Assembly: GCA_020636135.1 (NCBI GenBank)
Contig: JACJYK010000003.1
Coordinates: 124,001-188,000 of the forward strand
DNA length: 64,000 nt
Reading direction: 5' to 3'
Origin: Lewinellaceae bacterium
GTDB lineage: Bacteria; Bacteroidota; Bacteroidia; Chitinophagales; Saprospiraceae
Shown here: piece after piece, positions 52,425 through 61,302 of the stretch
Numbering within the stretch: position 1 is the stretch's first letter
Layout: each line of letters begins with the position of its first letter
Program-made: the position numbers and the translations under genes
The notes under the pieces: model-generated
Told to the model about the DNA's origin: nothing
The model's database searches: none
The model's input: only the letters and a program-made list of their open reading frames with translations

Positions 52425-55400
52425 ATGTGGTCTTATAAAAAGATTTCGACAACAGCCGGATGGATTGTTTTTGCTGTTGCCGCTTTGGTATACTTCTTCT
52501 CCGCTGAACGCTCGGGAAGTTTGTGGGACTGCGGTGAATTTGTCCTGGGTGCCTATAAATTACAAGTTGTTCACCCACCCGGTGCTCCGCTGTTTATTCT
52601 CATCGGAAGGTTGTTTGCCTGGGTTGGTGATATCCTCTCTGCGGATCCTTCACGGATTGCCTTTGCGGTCAACCTGATGTCGGGTCTTGCCACGGCATTC
52701 GGGGCCATGTTCGTGGGCTGGACCACGATTATCCTTGGAAAACTGGCCCTGGTAGGTAAGGATGATGAGCCCAGTTTCGGACAGAGTGTCGCCCTGGGAT
52801 TTGCCGGCATCGTTGGTGGACTTACTACTGCATTTGCTTCCTCCATTTGGTTTTCCGCGGTGGAAGGTGAGGTTTACGCCTTATCGACCTTCTTCACTTG
52901 TATGACCTTATGGTCGACCGTAAAATGGTATTCATTGCCTAATGAAACCCAATACGACCGCTGGTTGGTCTTTGCTTTATACTCCATCGGTCTGAGCATC
53001 GGCGTTCACCTGTTGAGCTTGTTGATCATGCCGGCCATGGGATTGCTGTATTACTTCAAAAAATACAAAGAGCATTCATTGTGGGGAGGATTTCTGGCCA
53101 TTCTCGCCGGCCTCGTCGGGATGTTCGTCATCCAGAAAGTCATTATCGTAGGGATACCTACGCTGTGGAGTTGGATTGAATTGCTCTTCGTCAATGGGTT
53201 TGGATTACCCATCAACAGCGGTATAATTCCGCTCGTCCTGCTCCTGGGCGCTGGCGCATATTTCAGCATTCGCTGGGCTACGCAGCGTCAGTATGTATTG
53301 CTGCAACAACTTTTTACGGCTTTGACATTAGCGGTTATCGCCTTCTCTGTGTTTGGTGTGGTAATTATCCGTGCATTGGCCAATCCGCCCATCAACATGA
53401 ACGAGCCCAATAATGCTTTCCGTCTGATCTCCTATCTGAACCGGGAGCAGTACGGTGAGCGACCGCTTCTGAAGGGTCCCTACTACGACGCCCGGCCGAT
53501 CCGGTATGACCGCTCGGATAAATACGATGAAGTGGATGGCAAATACGCCGTGGTCGAGCAACGATTTCAGCCGGTTTACAAAGCATCGGATGAGATGTTC
53601 TTCCCTCGTATGGGCTTTAACGATGCGGCGAGGAAGCAGCTGTATAAAATGTGGATGAATAAGGAAACACCACCCTCGTTCATCGACAACATCAAATTTT
53701 TCTTCAATTACCAGGTCTGGTGGATGTACTGGCGCTATTTCCTCTGGAATTTCAGCGGTACCCAAAACCGGGCCCAGGGATACATGCCCTGGGATCTGCG
53801 CACCGGACACTGGGCTACCGGGATCAAACCCATCGACGAAGCGCTCCTCTACAATGAGGACAAGTTGCCGGATACGATGAAAAATGATCCTTCGCGTAAC
53901 AGCTATTACATGCTGCCATTGCTTTTCGGTATCCTGGGGCTGTTATTCCATTTACGACACAATAACCGGGAATTCTGGACACTCTTCTTCCTGTTCCTGA
54001 TTACTGGTATCGGGATCATTGTCTATTCCAACCAACCACCCAATGAACCCCGTGAGCGTGACTACGTATTGATCGGGTCATTCCTCACTTTTGCCATCTG
54101 GGTGGGTATGGGTGTCCTGGAACTTTACAATATCCTGTCCAAGCGCATGGGGGACAAACTGGCACCTGCGGCAATCGCGGGGGTACTGGTTTTGACTGCA
54201 CCGGTGATCATGGGATTCCAGAATTACAACGACCACAGCCGGATCCACCTGGCGGGAGCACGGGACTACGGAGCTAACTTCCTCAATTCTGTCGCACCGA
54301 ACGCCATCATCTTCACCTTTGGTGACAACGACACCTATCCGTTATGGTATTGTCAGGAAGTCGAGAACATACGGCCGGACGTACGGGTGATCAACCTGAG
54401 TCTTATCGCCGTAGACTGGTACATCAACCAGATGCGCCGCCGGATCAATGAATCCGCACCGGTTAAGTTCACCATTCCTGCCGAAGCCTATGTCGGTGAT
54501 GCCCGCAACCAGGTATTTATCGATAAAGGTCAGCCAATGGATATGGTTGCTGCCCTGAAATATGTCGGTGAGTCGCATCCGAAAACCATGTCAGGCTATG
54601 GCCAGGTGCCATCGACGTTGCCATCACCACGCTTGTATCTGCCGATCAATAAAGAGCAGGCGCTGGCCAGCGGATGGGTGGACCAGAAAGATTCCTCCCG
54701 GATGATATCACAGTTTGAAATCAATTTTGGAACCCGGCAGTACATCCTGAAAGATGAGCTGGCCGTTACCGATATCATTGCCAGCAACGTAAAGGACCGT
54801 CCGATCTATTTTGCCATGACGGCACAGCTGGATAAACTCCTTGGCTTACAAAACAACATGTATGTCGACGGTGTGGCTGCACGTCTGGTACCTGTCAATA
54901 CCGGCAGTGTATCGCGCCTGAACATCTATGGCGTCGGCGAAATCCACGACGATGTCGTCTATGACAACATTATGAATAAGTTCAAATGGGGCAATTTTGA
55001 TAAGTACAAGCAGTATGTCGACGGAAGCTTTACCCCGACTACAACCGTGACGCGCTATGTGATGATGCGTACCATGGAGCAGTTTACCAAAGAGGGAGAT
55101 ACCAAACGGGCTGCGGACATTGCTGCCAAGTTCTTCGAGGCCTTCCCATTCATGAACTTCCCATACAAAGGGTCTGAGATCTATGGGATCACTGGTACCA
55201 ACTTCACGCTGGAAATGATCAAGGCGCTGATCCGCGACAACCGGATGGAGGATGCCAAAAAACAAATGAGACTATTGGCGCAGGAGACGGCTGATTATCT
55301 GGACTTCTACAATTCATTGGCGGAAGAGGATATGCCCAGCTTTGATCAGGAAAAGCAGTACAGCATGCTTACGGTAAGCCAGATCATGGCCGAAGCACCC

Positions 55401-55478
55401 AAGCTGAACGACCCGAACTTTATGCAGGAAATGCAAAATTTATTGAGTCCCTTCCAAACCTCAACGGTACCGAACTAA
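52425..55478 (+). CDS. DUF2723 (GT117) membrane protein
   Basis: A 1017-residue polytopic protein. The N-terminal half has about ten transmembrane segments with a GT-C-like first loop containing acidic residues (SGSLWDCGEFVLGAYKLQVVHPPGAPLF), as in DUF2723 proteins. The large C-terminal half is periplasmic (FGDNDTYPLWYCQEVENIRPDVRVINLSL, NVKDRPIYFA) and helical at the end. The family is classed as putative glycosyltransferase 117, possibly transferring sugars to secreted or outer-membrane proteins. ATG 52425 was chosen because 52353 precedes the promoter box. A terminator follows. Confidence 0.9.
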   Translation: MWSYKKISTTAGWIVFAVAALVYFFSAERSGSLWDCGEFVLGAYKLQVVHPPGAPLFILIGRLFAWVGDILSADPSRIAFAVNLMSGLATAFGAMFVGWTTIILGKLALVGKDDEPSFGQSVALGFAGIVGGLTTAFASSIWFSAVEGEVYALSTFFTCMTLWSTVKWYSLPNETQYDRWLVFALYSIGLSIGVHLLSLLIMPAMGLLYYFKKYKEHSLWGGFLAILAGLVGMFVIQKVIIVGIPTLWSWIELLFVNGFGLPINSGIIPLVLLLGAGAYFSIRWATQRQYVLLQQLFTALTLAVIAFSVFGVVIIRALANPPINMNEPNNAFRLISYLNREQYGERPLLKGPYYDARPIRYDRSDKYDEVDGKYAVVEQRFQPVYKASDEMFFPRMGFNDAARKQLYKMWMNKETPPSFIDNIKFFFNYQVWWMYWRYFLWNFSGTQNRAQGYMPWDLRTGHWATGIKPIDEALLYNEDKLPDTMKNDPSRNSYYMLPLLFGILGLLFHLRHNNREFWTLFFLFLITGIGIIVYSNQPPNEPRERDYVLIGSFLTFAIWVGMGVLELYNILSKRMGDKLAPAAIAGVLVLTAPVIMGFQNYNDHSRIHLAGARDYGANFLNSVAPNAIIFTFGDNDTYPLWYCQEVENIRPDVRVINLSLIAVDWYINQMRRRINESAPVKFTIPAEAYVGDARNQVFIDKGQPMDMVAALKYVGESHPKTMSGYGQVPSTLPSPRLYLPINKEQALASGWVDQKDSSRMISQFEINFGTRQYILKDELAVTDIIASNVKDRPIYFAMTAQLDKLLGLQNNMYVDGVAARLVPVNTGSVSRLNIYGVGEIHDDVVYDNIMNKFKWGNFDKYKQYVDGSFTPTTTVTRYVMMRTMEQFTKEGDTKRAADIAAKFFEAFPFMNFPYKGSEIYGITGTNFTLEMIKALIRDNRMEDAKKQMRLLAQETADYLDFYNSLAEEDMPSFDQEKQYSMLTVSQIMAEAPKLNDPNFMQEMQNLLSPFQTSTVPN

Positions 55479-55514
55479 ACGGGATTCCATAAGAATTTGT
55501 CTCAACGATATAAA

Positions 55515-55550
55515 GAGCCTCCAGGACGACAGGACTGGGGGCTTCCTTTT
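55515..55550 (+). terminator. Intrinsic terminator of the GT117 gene
   Basis: A 10-bp stem with two G-U pairs (GAGCCTCCAG / CTGGGGGCTT, 55515-55544), a GACGACAGGA loop and a CCTTTTATT tail, 36 bases after the stop codon. Confidence 0.75.
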
Positions 55551-55554
55551 ATTA

Positions 55555-55908
55555 GTTAATGGGTTAATAAGGGGATATGTTTATAGGTGATGACCGAAAT
55601 CGCATACCTACTCAATGGTTAATGGGTTAATGAGGGGATATGTGAATAGGTGATGACCGAAATCGCATACCTCCTCAATAGTTAATGGGTTAATGAGGGG
55701 ATAGGTTAATAAGCCGAATACCGCATACCTCCTCAACGGTTAATGGGTTAATGAGGGGATAGGTTAATAAGTGATGACCGAAACTCTCGTACCACACACC
55801 TCGAACCATATTCCCCATACCTCGAACCACATACCACATTCCGCATACCTCCTTAATAGTTAATGGGTTAATAAGGGGATAGGTTAATAGGTGATGACCG
55901 AAACTCAT
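55555..55908. repeat. Intergenic ~63-bp direct repeats (five units)
   Basis: Units start with GTTAATGGGTTAAT at 55555, 55618, 55681, 55739 and 55859. Spacing is 63, 63, 58 and 120; the last spacing contains a ~57-base insertion with its own short repeats (TACCACACACCTCGAACCA and similar). Typical body: GGGGATAGGTTAATAGGTGATGACCGAAAT, then GCATACCTCCTCAA (partly quoted). The GTTAATGGGTTAAT core is close to a palindromic AT-rich word (ATTAACCCATTAAC on the minus strand), and a related run, TTATTAACTCATCCGCCTATTAACTC, occurs at 57796-57829. No coding is seen. The function is unknown; a recombination or transcription role cannot be told from sequence. Confidence 0.7.
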
Positions 55909-55982
55909 TGGCTCCAAAAATCCGGGTGGCCATAAAACCATAATTCCACAAAACCATGTTCCTATACAACCATGATTCCATC

Positions 55983-56444
55983 TCAATCCAGATCCACCGG
56001 TAATGCCGTGGTTTGTTTCAGCGTATTGATCACAAAGGAGGTATGGACCTGGGAGATCATAACGGACGAAGCCAGTTTGTTGACGATGAAGTCCTGGTAG
56101 TGGTGCATGTCCTTGACCATGACCTTAAGTAAAAAATCGTAATTACCGGCTACATGGTGGCACTCCACGATTTCCGGGTACTGCATAATCGATTCCCGGA
56201 AAGCATCCAGTAAATCACGGACATGTTCTTTTAAGGAGACATGGCAATACGCCATCAGCGGCAAGCCGACTTTATCCGGGTCCAGCAGCGCGACATACCC
56301 TTTGATGATCCCCTGCTGTTCCAGTTTGCGGATCCGCTCATACGTTGGCGTGATGCTCAATCCAACGCGGCTGGCAAGCTCCTTGCTGGTCCATTTCGCA
56401 TTTTCCTGAAGAAGCTGTAGGATTCGTTGATCGGTGGCGTCCAT
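55983..56444 (-). CDS. Lrp/AsnC-family transcriptional regulator
   Basis: A 153-residue regulator. The N-terminal winged helix-turn-helix reads DQRILQLLQENAKWTSKELASRVGLSITPTYERIRKLEQQGIIKGYVALLD (in part), and the C-terminal RAM ligand-binding domain follows (GLPLMAYCHVSLK, VAGNYDFLLKVMVKDM). It is divergent from a histidine-decarboxylase-like gene across 188 bases, the usual position for a regulator of its neighbour. The 188-base spacer holds AT-rich words, including TTTGTACATGTATA, that may serve as operator. The effector is likely an amino acid but cannot be told. Confidence 0.9.
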   Translation of the reverse strand: MDATDQRILQLLQENAKWTSKELASRVGLSITPTYERIRKLEQQGIIKGYVALLDPDKVGLPLMAYCHVSLKEHVRDLLDAFRESIMQYPEIVECHHVAGNYDFLLKVMVKDMHHYQDFIVNKLASSVMISQVHTSFVINTLKQTTALPVDLD

Positions 56445-56632
56445 AGTCTAGAAATTTTTTCGGTGAACTGAATACGGCAAGGCAAACTTTACGGCTGGCC
56501 TTCAATTGGCACTGCTAAAATAGTTATTTTTTCTGCTTGTTTGTACATGTATAGTAGCATCACTAACAAATGCACAATATTTGTGGTTATAATTACTAGA
56601 TAACATTGAAATAACCGAAAAAATAAACGATC

Positions 56633-57760
56633 ATGGATGCGATGCTGAATAACCTGTTGCGCAGGCTTCATAGTGAATCAAAGAACTCGATTGGCTATCC
56701 GGTATCCCGGGATTTTGATTACAGTGCCTTGGCACCATTTCTGGAGGTGGCCATCAATAATATCGGCGATCCATTCCTGGAGGGCGCCTATCACCTTGAG
56801 ACGCATGCCATGGAACGCGAAGTGCTCGACTTTTATGCCCGTGTATTCCGTGCAGAGCCGAATCAATACTGGGGTTATGTGACCAACGGAGGCTCGGAAA
56901 GTAATCTTTATGGTTTGTACCTGGCACGCGAGCTGTATCCAAAGGGTATGGTATATTACTCGGAAGCCACGCATTATTCGGTGCAAAAAAACATCCATCT
57001 GTTAAACATGCCCAGCATTGCCATCCGGAGCCAGGAGAACGGAGAGATCGATTACGACGATTTGTATCAGACCATCCTGCTTAACCGCCAGCAACCGGTC
57101 ATCATGCTGATCAATGTGGGCACCACCATGATGGAAGCCATTGACGACCTGAACCGCATCCGGGAGATCCTGCGTAAACTGGCAATCCATCACTTTTACA
57201 TTCATGTCGATGGCGCCCTCGCCGGTGCTTATGCGGCCTGGCTGGATCCGAAACCTGCATTTGACTTTGCGGACGGGGTTGACAGCATCGCCATCAGCGG
57301 ACATAAATTCATCGGCAGCCCATTCCCTTGCGGCGTGGTCCTTACCAAAAAACAACACCGCGACCGCATTGCCCGCTCCATATCATACATCAACAACCTG
57401 GATACCACCATTTCCGGATCCCGCAATGGGCATGCACCGCTCTTCCTCTGGTACACGCTGAGCCAGCTCGGAGAGGCCGGTATGCAGCAACGCCTGAAAC
57501 ACAGTCAGCGAATGGCAACGTACCTCCTGACCCAATTGCGCCTGATGGGTATCCAGGCCTGGAAAAATGAAGGCGCCATCACCGTTGTTTTTCCGGCTCC
57601 CGGCAAGGCTATCCGGGATAAGTGGCAATTGGCCACGGACAACGGGAATTCACACGTCATCTGCATGCCTCATGTGAGCTATAAACAACTGGATGCTTTT
57701 CTGGCAGACATGAAAGCAGTTCCAGCGACAAAAGGCCAGGAGATTGCAGTAAGTGTATAA
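56633..57760 (+). CDS. PLP-dependent histidine decarboxylase-like enzyme
   Basis: A 375-residue group II amino acid decarboxylase with the size and pattern of PLP-type bacterial histidine decarboxylases. Features are WGYVTNGGSESNLYGLYLAREL (PLP phosphate region), the HVDGALAGAYAAW strand, and the Schiff-base lysine near residue 225 in SISGHKFIGSPFPCGVV (read ISGHKFIGSPFPCGVVL in this protein). ATG 56633 opens MDAMLNNLLRRL; a distinct 'IGSPFPCGV' motif is characteristic. The substrate should be an aromatic or basic amino acid, most probably histidine. The divergent Lrp regulator supports amino-acid control. Confidence 0.85.
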   Translation: MDAMLNNLLRRLHSESKNSIGYPVSRDFDYSALAPFLEVAINNIGDPFLEGAYHLETHAMEREVLDFYARVFRAEPNQYWGYVTNGGSESNLYGLYLARELYPKGMVYYSEATHYSVQKNIHLLNMPSIAIRSQENGEIDYDDLYQTILLNRQQPVIMLINVGTTMMEAIDDLNRIREILRKLAIHHFYIHVDGALAGAYAAWLDPKPAFDFADGVDSIAISGHKFIGSPFPCGVVLTKKQHRDRIARSISYINNLDTTISGSRNGHAPLFLWYTLSQLGEAGMQQRLKHSQRMATYLLTQLRLMGIQAWKNEGAITVVFPAPGKAIRDKWQLATDNGNSHVICMPHVSYKQLDAFLADMKAVPATKGQEIAVSV

Positions 57761-57837
57761 TGTTGAGGATGTAAAGGTGTTTTGGACAGCAAATTACTTA
57801 TTAACTCATCCGCCTATTAACTCATTAACTTTTTCCA

Positions 57838-58563
57838 TCAGTCAATATAAACCACCTTATGGATGAAGCGCAAGCCCAGGCTGAGCTCAAAGGATATATT
57901 CTTGACGCGGCGCTCCTGCAGGGAAATCAAAGAACCGGGATTATAGGGATCAACCACATTGGATAGTGCCGGTTGATAATATTGCCGGCTTAAATCCGGA
58001 TGAAAGCCAAATTCAAGGACGCCTTCAATCAGGTCGCTGAAAGGAATTTCCATGCCTCCCAGCAAGCTTACCCCGTAATTCCAGTGTAGCGTGAAGCCGT
58101 CGAGAGGATAGATGGGATAAAACTGATTGATGTATTCGTATTGGGAGAGATTGGTCGAGATGGTGTATTCACCTCTAATCCCTAAGCCGTAATAGGCTTT
58201 AAACCAACCACCGTCGTAAAAGCGCTGTTTGGCGCCTACCTGAACGGAAGCATTGTTAAAAATGAACAAATTGGTCGGCAATTGATAATGGTCCCCGCTT
58301 ACCGTCAACACCCGCTGCCGGCGCAAAGTACTGCCCCGCTGGTGAAATCCGGCCTGGATGTACAGTGAAAAAGGAGAATCTTCCTCGTAAGTTTCGCTCT
58401 GGACATCACCGTGAAAGCCAAAAAGAGCGGAATTGCCCCCAAACCCGGACCATTTCTGAAATCCGGCGGTGAGCCCGCCTTTTACCGTGTAAACTGCTCC
58501 CTGGCTTATGGCAACCTGGCCACAAAATATTAACAGAACGGAGATTAAAAACGTGTACCGCAT
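57838..58563 (-). CDS. Outer-membrane beta-barrel protein, unknown role
   Basis: A 241-residue exported protein starting at ATG 58563 with signal peptide RYTFLISVLLIFCGQVAIS. The rest is made of amphipathic strands with aromatic belts (SLYIQAGFHQRG, FKAYYGLGIRGEYTI, LHWNYGVSLLGGMEIPF, VLEFGFHPDLSRQYYQ). The last strand, FELSLGLRF, ends near the C terminus (IHKVVYID). This is consistent with a small outer-membrane barrel of the kind common in Bacteroidota. No specific family was recognised. It lies next to the LysM glucosaminidase gene, separated by that gene's terminator. Confidence 0.68.
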   Translation of the reverse strand: MRYTFLISVLLIFCGQVAISQGAVYTVKGGLTAGFQKWSGFGGNSALFGFHGDVQSETYEEDSPFSLYIQAGFHQRGSTLRRQRVLTVSGDHYQLPTNLFIFNNASVQVGAKQRFYDGGWFKAYYGLGIRGEYTISTNLSQYEYINQFYPIYPLDGFTLHWNYGVSLLGGMEIPFSDLIEGVLEFGFHPDLSRQYYQPALSNVVDPYNPGSLISLQERRVKNISFELSLGLRFIHKVVYID

Positions 58564-58589
58564 GGTATCAAATTTACAATGCAGGAATA

Positions 58590-58643
58590 AAAAAAGCGGT
58601 AAAAGCAAGGATAACCGACCAAGGTTAACATCTTCTACCGCCT
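58590..58643 (-). terminator. Intrinsic terminator of the LysM glucosaminidase gene
   Basis: On the minus strand, GCGGTAGAAG and CTTTTACCGC form a stem (58594-58643) with a weaker inner pairing, followed by TTTTTTTATT. It begins 16 bases after the stop codon of the glucosaminidase gene and lies before the start of the barrel protein. Confidence 0.65.
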
Positions 58644-58658
58644 ATTCATCCATTGTGC

Positions 58659-59909
58659 CTACAATTTGACCTGGAGTACTTGTCCTATATGGATTTGCGT
58701 ACCATCCAGTTTATTCATTTCTTTTATCCGATCAATACTGACGCCAAATCTTCTGGACAAACCGTAAAGGGTATCTCCGGACTTGACCGTATAATGTACG
58801 ACCTCCTGTTGCTCAGACAACTGCCTTTCGGGATGTGTCTCGATGGTCGGGACCAATTCCGGCTCGGCCGGTGCTTCCCAGTTTAGGCCTTCCGGCTTGG
58901 GATTGGTATTTGGCAACTCTTGTTGTACAGGTATGAGTTCGACCATAGACCTCAGTTTAGGCTGGTATTGTTTATCCGGCTTGTTGCGCAGAAAGATCTT
59001 TGCTCCTTTTGCCGGTTCTGTATTCTTCTGCATGTGGTTACGTTCGTACAGGGCATCGAGTTTAACACCGTAGCGCTGAGAGATCTCCAGCATGGTCTCA
59101 CCTTCCTGGACCACGTGATATTTTTTCTTCCCACGGTAACTTTTCCGTTTGGGTTGTAAATACACGATGGTATTGGGAGACAATTTCTGATCCGAGTTGG
59201 TGATGCCTTCGTTGTACTTCAGGATCCGGTTTATCGAGATACCGGTACTTTCAGATACATCACTGACCCGCTCATCGAGGGAGGTGTAATACACCTTGGC
59301 ATCGTTGATGTACCGCCCGGTAGCAAACGATTCAAGCGAAATTTCATCGGCAAGCATCAACCATTGTTCCGGATCTTCGGTTCGTAAAACCCGGTCCAGC
59401 GCCTGCAGATTGAATGTCTCGATGATATCGATCAGCCGCTGCGGATAACTGGGATCCGAGGCATAGCCTGCCTTCTTCAAACCATACGCCCATCCTTTGT
59501 AATCCCCGGATTTCAATTTGAATAAAAAGGAATACCGGGGCTGGGACACCAAAAAATCGGAATGAGCCATAAAGGACTCCTCCGGAGTGTTGTAAGCCCG
59601 GAAGCAGGATTGGATCAGTTTGCCGCGATGGTAATCATCGTCTTTGCGGTAAACGGTTTTGCCATCCCAATTGCTTCCACATTTGATCCCAAAATGGTTG
59701 TTTGAGGTTTTGGCCAGCACACTGGTACCTGCCCTTGATTCCAAAATAGCCTGAGCCATTTTCACACTGGCAGGGATACCCGTTCGATTCATCTCTTGTA
59801 TCGCAATCGATTTGTAGCGTTCAATATACATTACACGCTCCTCTCTGCTTGCTTGGGCAACTTGGTACATTAGGCTCAAACTTAGCATAAAAACAAGCCG
59901 TGATTTCAT
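58659..59909 (-). CDS. LysM-containing glucosaminidase (peptidoglycan hydrolase)
   Basis: A 416-residue exported wall hydrolase. The signal peptide (SRLVFMLSLSLMYQVAQA) leads to a glucosaminidase domain of the FlgJ/PF01832 type: IPASVKMAQAILESRAGTSVLAKTSNNHFGIKC (partly quoted), with the catalytic Glu in ILES and the GYASDPSYPQRLIDIIE end. A linker follows, then two LysM domains, YHVVQEGETMLEISQRYGVKLDALYERN (near 265-310) and VHYTVKSGDTLYGLSRRFGVSIDRI (near 372-415). LysM modules bind glycan. The role is in peptidoglycan remodelling during growth or division. Confidence 0.9.
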   Translation of the reverse strand: MKSRLVFMLSLSLMYQVAQASREERVMYIERYKSIAIQEMNRTGIPASVKMAQAILESRAGTSVLAKTSNNHFGIKCGSNWDGKTVYRKDDDYHRGKLIQSCFRAYNTPEESFMAHSDFLVSQPRYSFLFKLKSGDYKGWAYGLKKAGYASDPSYPQRLIDIIETFNLQALDRVLRTEDPEQWLMLADEISLESFATGRYINDAKVYYTSLDERVSDVSESTGISINRILKYNEGITNSDQKLSPNTIVYLQPKRKSYRGKKKYHVVQEGETMLEISQRYGVKLDALYERNHMQKNTEPAKGAKIFLRNKPDKQYQPKLRSMVELIPVQQELPNTNPKPEGLNWEAPAEPELVPTIETHPERQLSEQQEVVHYTVKSGDTLYGLSRRFGVSIDRIKEMNKLDGTQIHIGQVLQVKL

Positions 59910-59956
59910 ATTAAACTGTTTTTAGAGATTTGACTGGTTATTAATTATTTGTTTAC

Positions 59957-59978
59957 ACATTACAATATTTCGTAATGT
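59957..59978. promoter_or_regulatory. Inverted repeat between divergent glucosaminidase and DUF937 genes
   Basis: Perfect seven-base arms ACATTAC (59957-59963) and GTAATGT (59972-59978), eight-base centre, in the 227-base divergent region. It is a possible operator or hairpin in either leader. No clear TAnnTTTG box was found close by. Confidence 0.3.
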
Positions 59979-60136
59979 ATCCAAATACCGTACCAGTTTG
60001 TATTAAGACTTGTCTTTATATGAAAATGGAGGAGGCAATTAATTCCGGCAATCCACTTGATAAAGCGTTACATTTGGAACAACTAACCGTCTTATAAAAG
60101 GAATTATTTCAAAGAACTTCTTAAAATCATAGCGTA

Positions 60137-60739
60137 ATGAATATTACCGATTTACTACAAGGCAATCTTCCAGAAGGCCTCCTACAGACCATTTCCAAAC
60201 AAATAGGTGACAACGATGTCAACCAGACACAGGTTGCTGCACACAGTGCACTTTCGGCAATCACCTCGGCTATTGCCCGCAATGCCGCGACGCCGTCAGG
60301 AGCCAATTCGCTGGTATCTGCCCTGGACCGTGATCATGATGGCAGCATCATGGACGACCTGGCCGGATTTCTTACCGGCAGCAGGCAACCAACCAATACA
60401 GCCATGTTAAACGGATCTGGCATTCTGAGCCATGTGCTGGGAAATAACCAATCCAATGTGGTGGATATGATCACCAAGATGAGTGGGATGGATAAATCGA
60501 AAGCAGGTTCACTACTGACCATGTTAGCCCCGCTGGTGATGGGTGCACTGGGAAAAGCCCGCAATCAGCAAGGATTGGGTGTGGGTGACCTGACCAACCT
60601 GTTGCGGAATACCGTTCAGACGGAAACACAGCAAAATCAACATGCCAGCCTGATCAACCGCTTCCTGGACCAGGATGGCGACGGATCGATCATGGATGAC
60701 CTGGCCAACATCGGAATGAAATTCCTGAGCAGAAAATAA
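60137..60739 (+). CDS. DUF937 protein with two calcium-loop-like motifs
   Basis: A 200-residue cytosolic protein of the DUF937 (YidB-like) family, recognised by the DLLQGNLPEGLLQTISKQIG start and the helical GSLLTMLAPLVMGALGKARNQQGL segment. It carries two near-identical motifs, LDRDHDGSIMDDLAGF (near residues 62-77) and LDQDGDGSIMDDLANI (near 177-192). Their DxDxDGSIxxD pattern resembles an EF-hand calcium loop. Calcium binding is plausible but unproven; the family's role is unknown. A bidirectional terminator follows. Confidence 0.8.
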   Translation: MNITDLLQGNLPEGLLQTISKQIGDNDVNQTQVAAHSALSAITSAIARNAATPSGANSLVSALDRDHDGSIMDDLAGFLTGSRQPTNTAMLNGSGILSHVLGNNQSNVVDMITKMSGMDKSKAGSLLTMLAPLVMGALGKARNQQGLGVGDLTNLLRNTVQTETQQNQHASLINRFLDQDGDGSIMDDLANIGMKFLSRK

Positions 60740-60765
60740 TCGCCTTATCAGGCATTAGACCGGAT

Positions 60766-60797
60766 AAAAGAGCTGCAGGTATTCCTGTGGCTCTTTT
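60766..60797. terminator. Bidirectional terminator between DUF937 and TonB-C-domain genes
   Basis: A 14-bp stem with two G-U pairs (AAAAGAGCTGCAGG / CCTGTGGCTCTTTT) and a TATT loop, T-rich on both strands. It ends at the stop codon of the convergent minus-strand gene. Confidence 0.8.
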
Positions 60798-61237
60798 TAT
60801 TTGGGCTCGTCAAAGGTAATGGTGTACGAATAACCGCCGGTAGCCGGCGCAGGGTTGTCCGCTTTTGGCGATTCTGAATATTGATACAAATAGGCCGGCT
60901 TGGTCTTGACCACCTTTGGTGGATGGAAGTGAATATTAATGGTCTTGTGAAATTCAACCCGGAGATGACGTGGTTTCTTCACCTCAAATTTTAGCAGGCG
61001 GACAACCCGTTCTGCTTCTTCGTCACATCCGAAACCCAAATGTTTGATCACCCTGACATCGGTGACATTTCCCTGGTAATCGATGGTGTAGCGCAATTGG
61101 ACGGTGCCCTGAATCAGGTGTTCTGCCGCTTCCGCCGGGTATTTGAGTTGCTTCCGGATAAAGTCTGACATCGCCTTCATACCACCCGCGAAATAGGGCT
61201 TATGAATAAACTGTTTATCCTTTTTCGGTTCGCTCAT
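60797..61237 (-). CDS. TonB C-terminal domain protein without membrane anchor
   Basis: A 146-residue protein containing the TonB_C pattern: GGMKAMSDFIRKQLKYPAEAAEHLIQGTVQLRYTIDYQGNVTDVRVIKHLGFGCDEEAERVVR (partly quoted, residues 19-80). Typical TonB proteins have an N-terminal membrane helix and a proline-rich linker; here the frame has a stop 13 codons upstream of the ATG, and no such parts. It may be a cytosolic relative, or a fragment whose anchor is lost. The start ATG is at 61235-61237. It converges on the DUF937 gene, and their terminator is shared. Confidence 0.75.
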   Translation of the reverse strand: MSEPKKDKQFIHKPYFAGGMKAMSDFIRKQLKYPAEAAEHLIQGTVQLRYTIDYQGNVTDVRVIKHLGFGCDEEAERVVRLLKFEVKKPRHLRVEFHKTINIHFHPPKVVKTKPAYLYQYSESPKADNPAPATGGYSYTITFDEPK

Positions 61238-61302
61238 CGCATGGAAAATCGATACAAAGTAACGAACACCCGGTCAATATACCGTGTTGATGCCCGCCCG
61301 GT

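Noticed and set aside
55690..55986. 98-residue minus-strand ORF in the 63-bp repeats
   Set aside because: The peptide merely translates the repeat (LLTYPLINPLT and similar), with no known motif.
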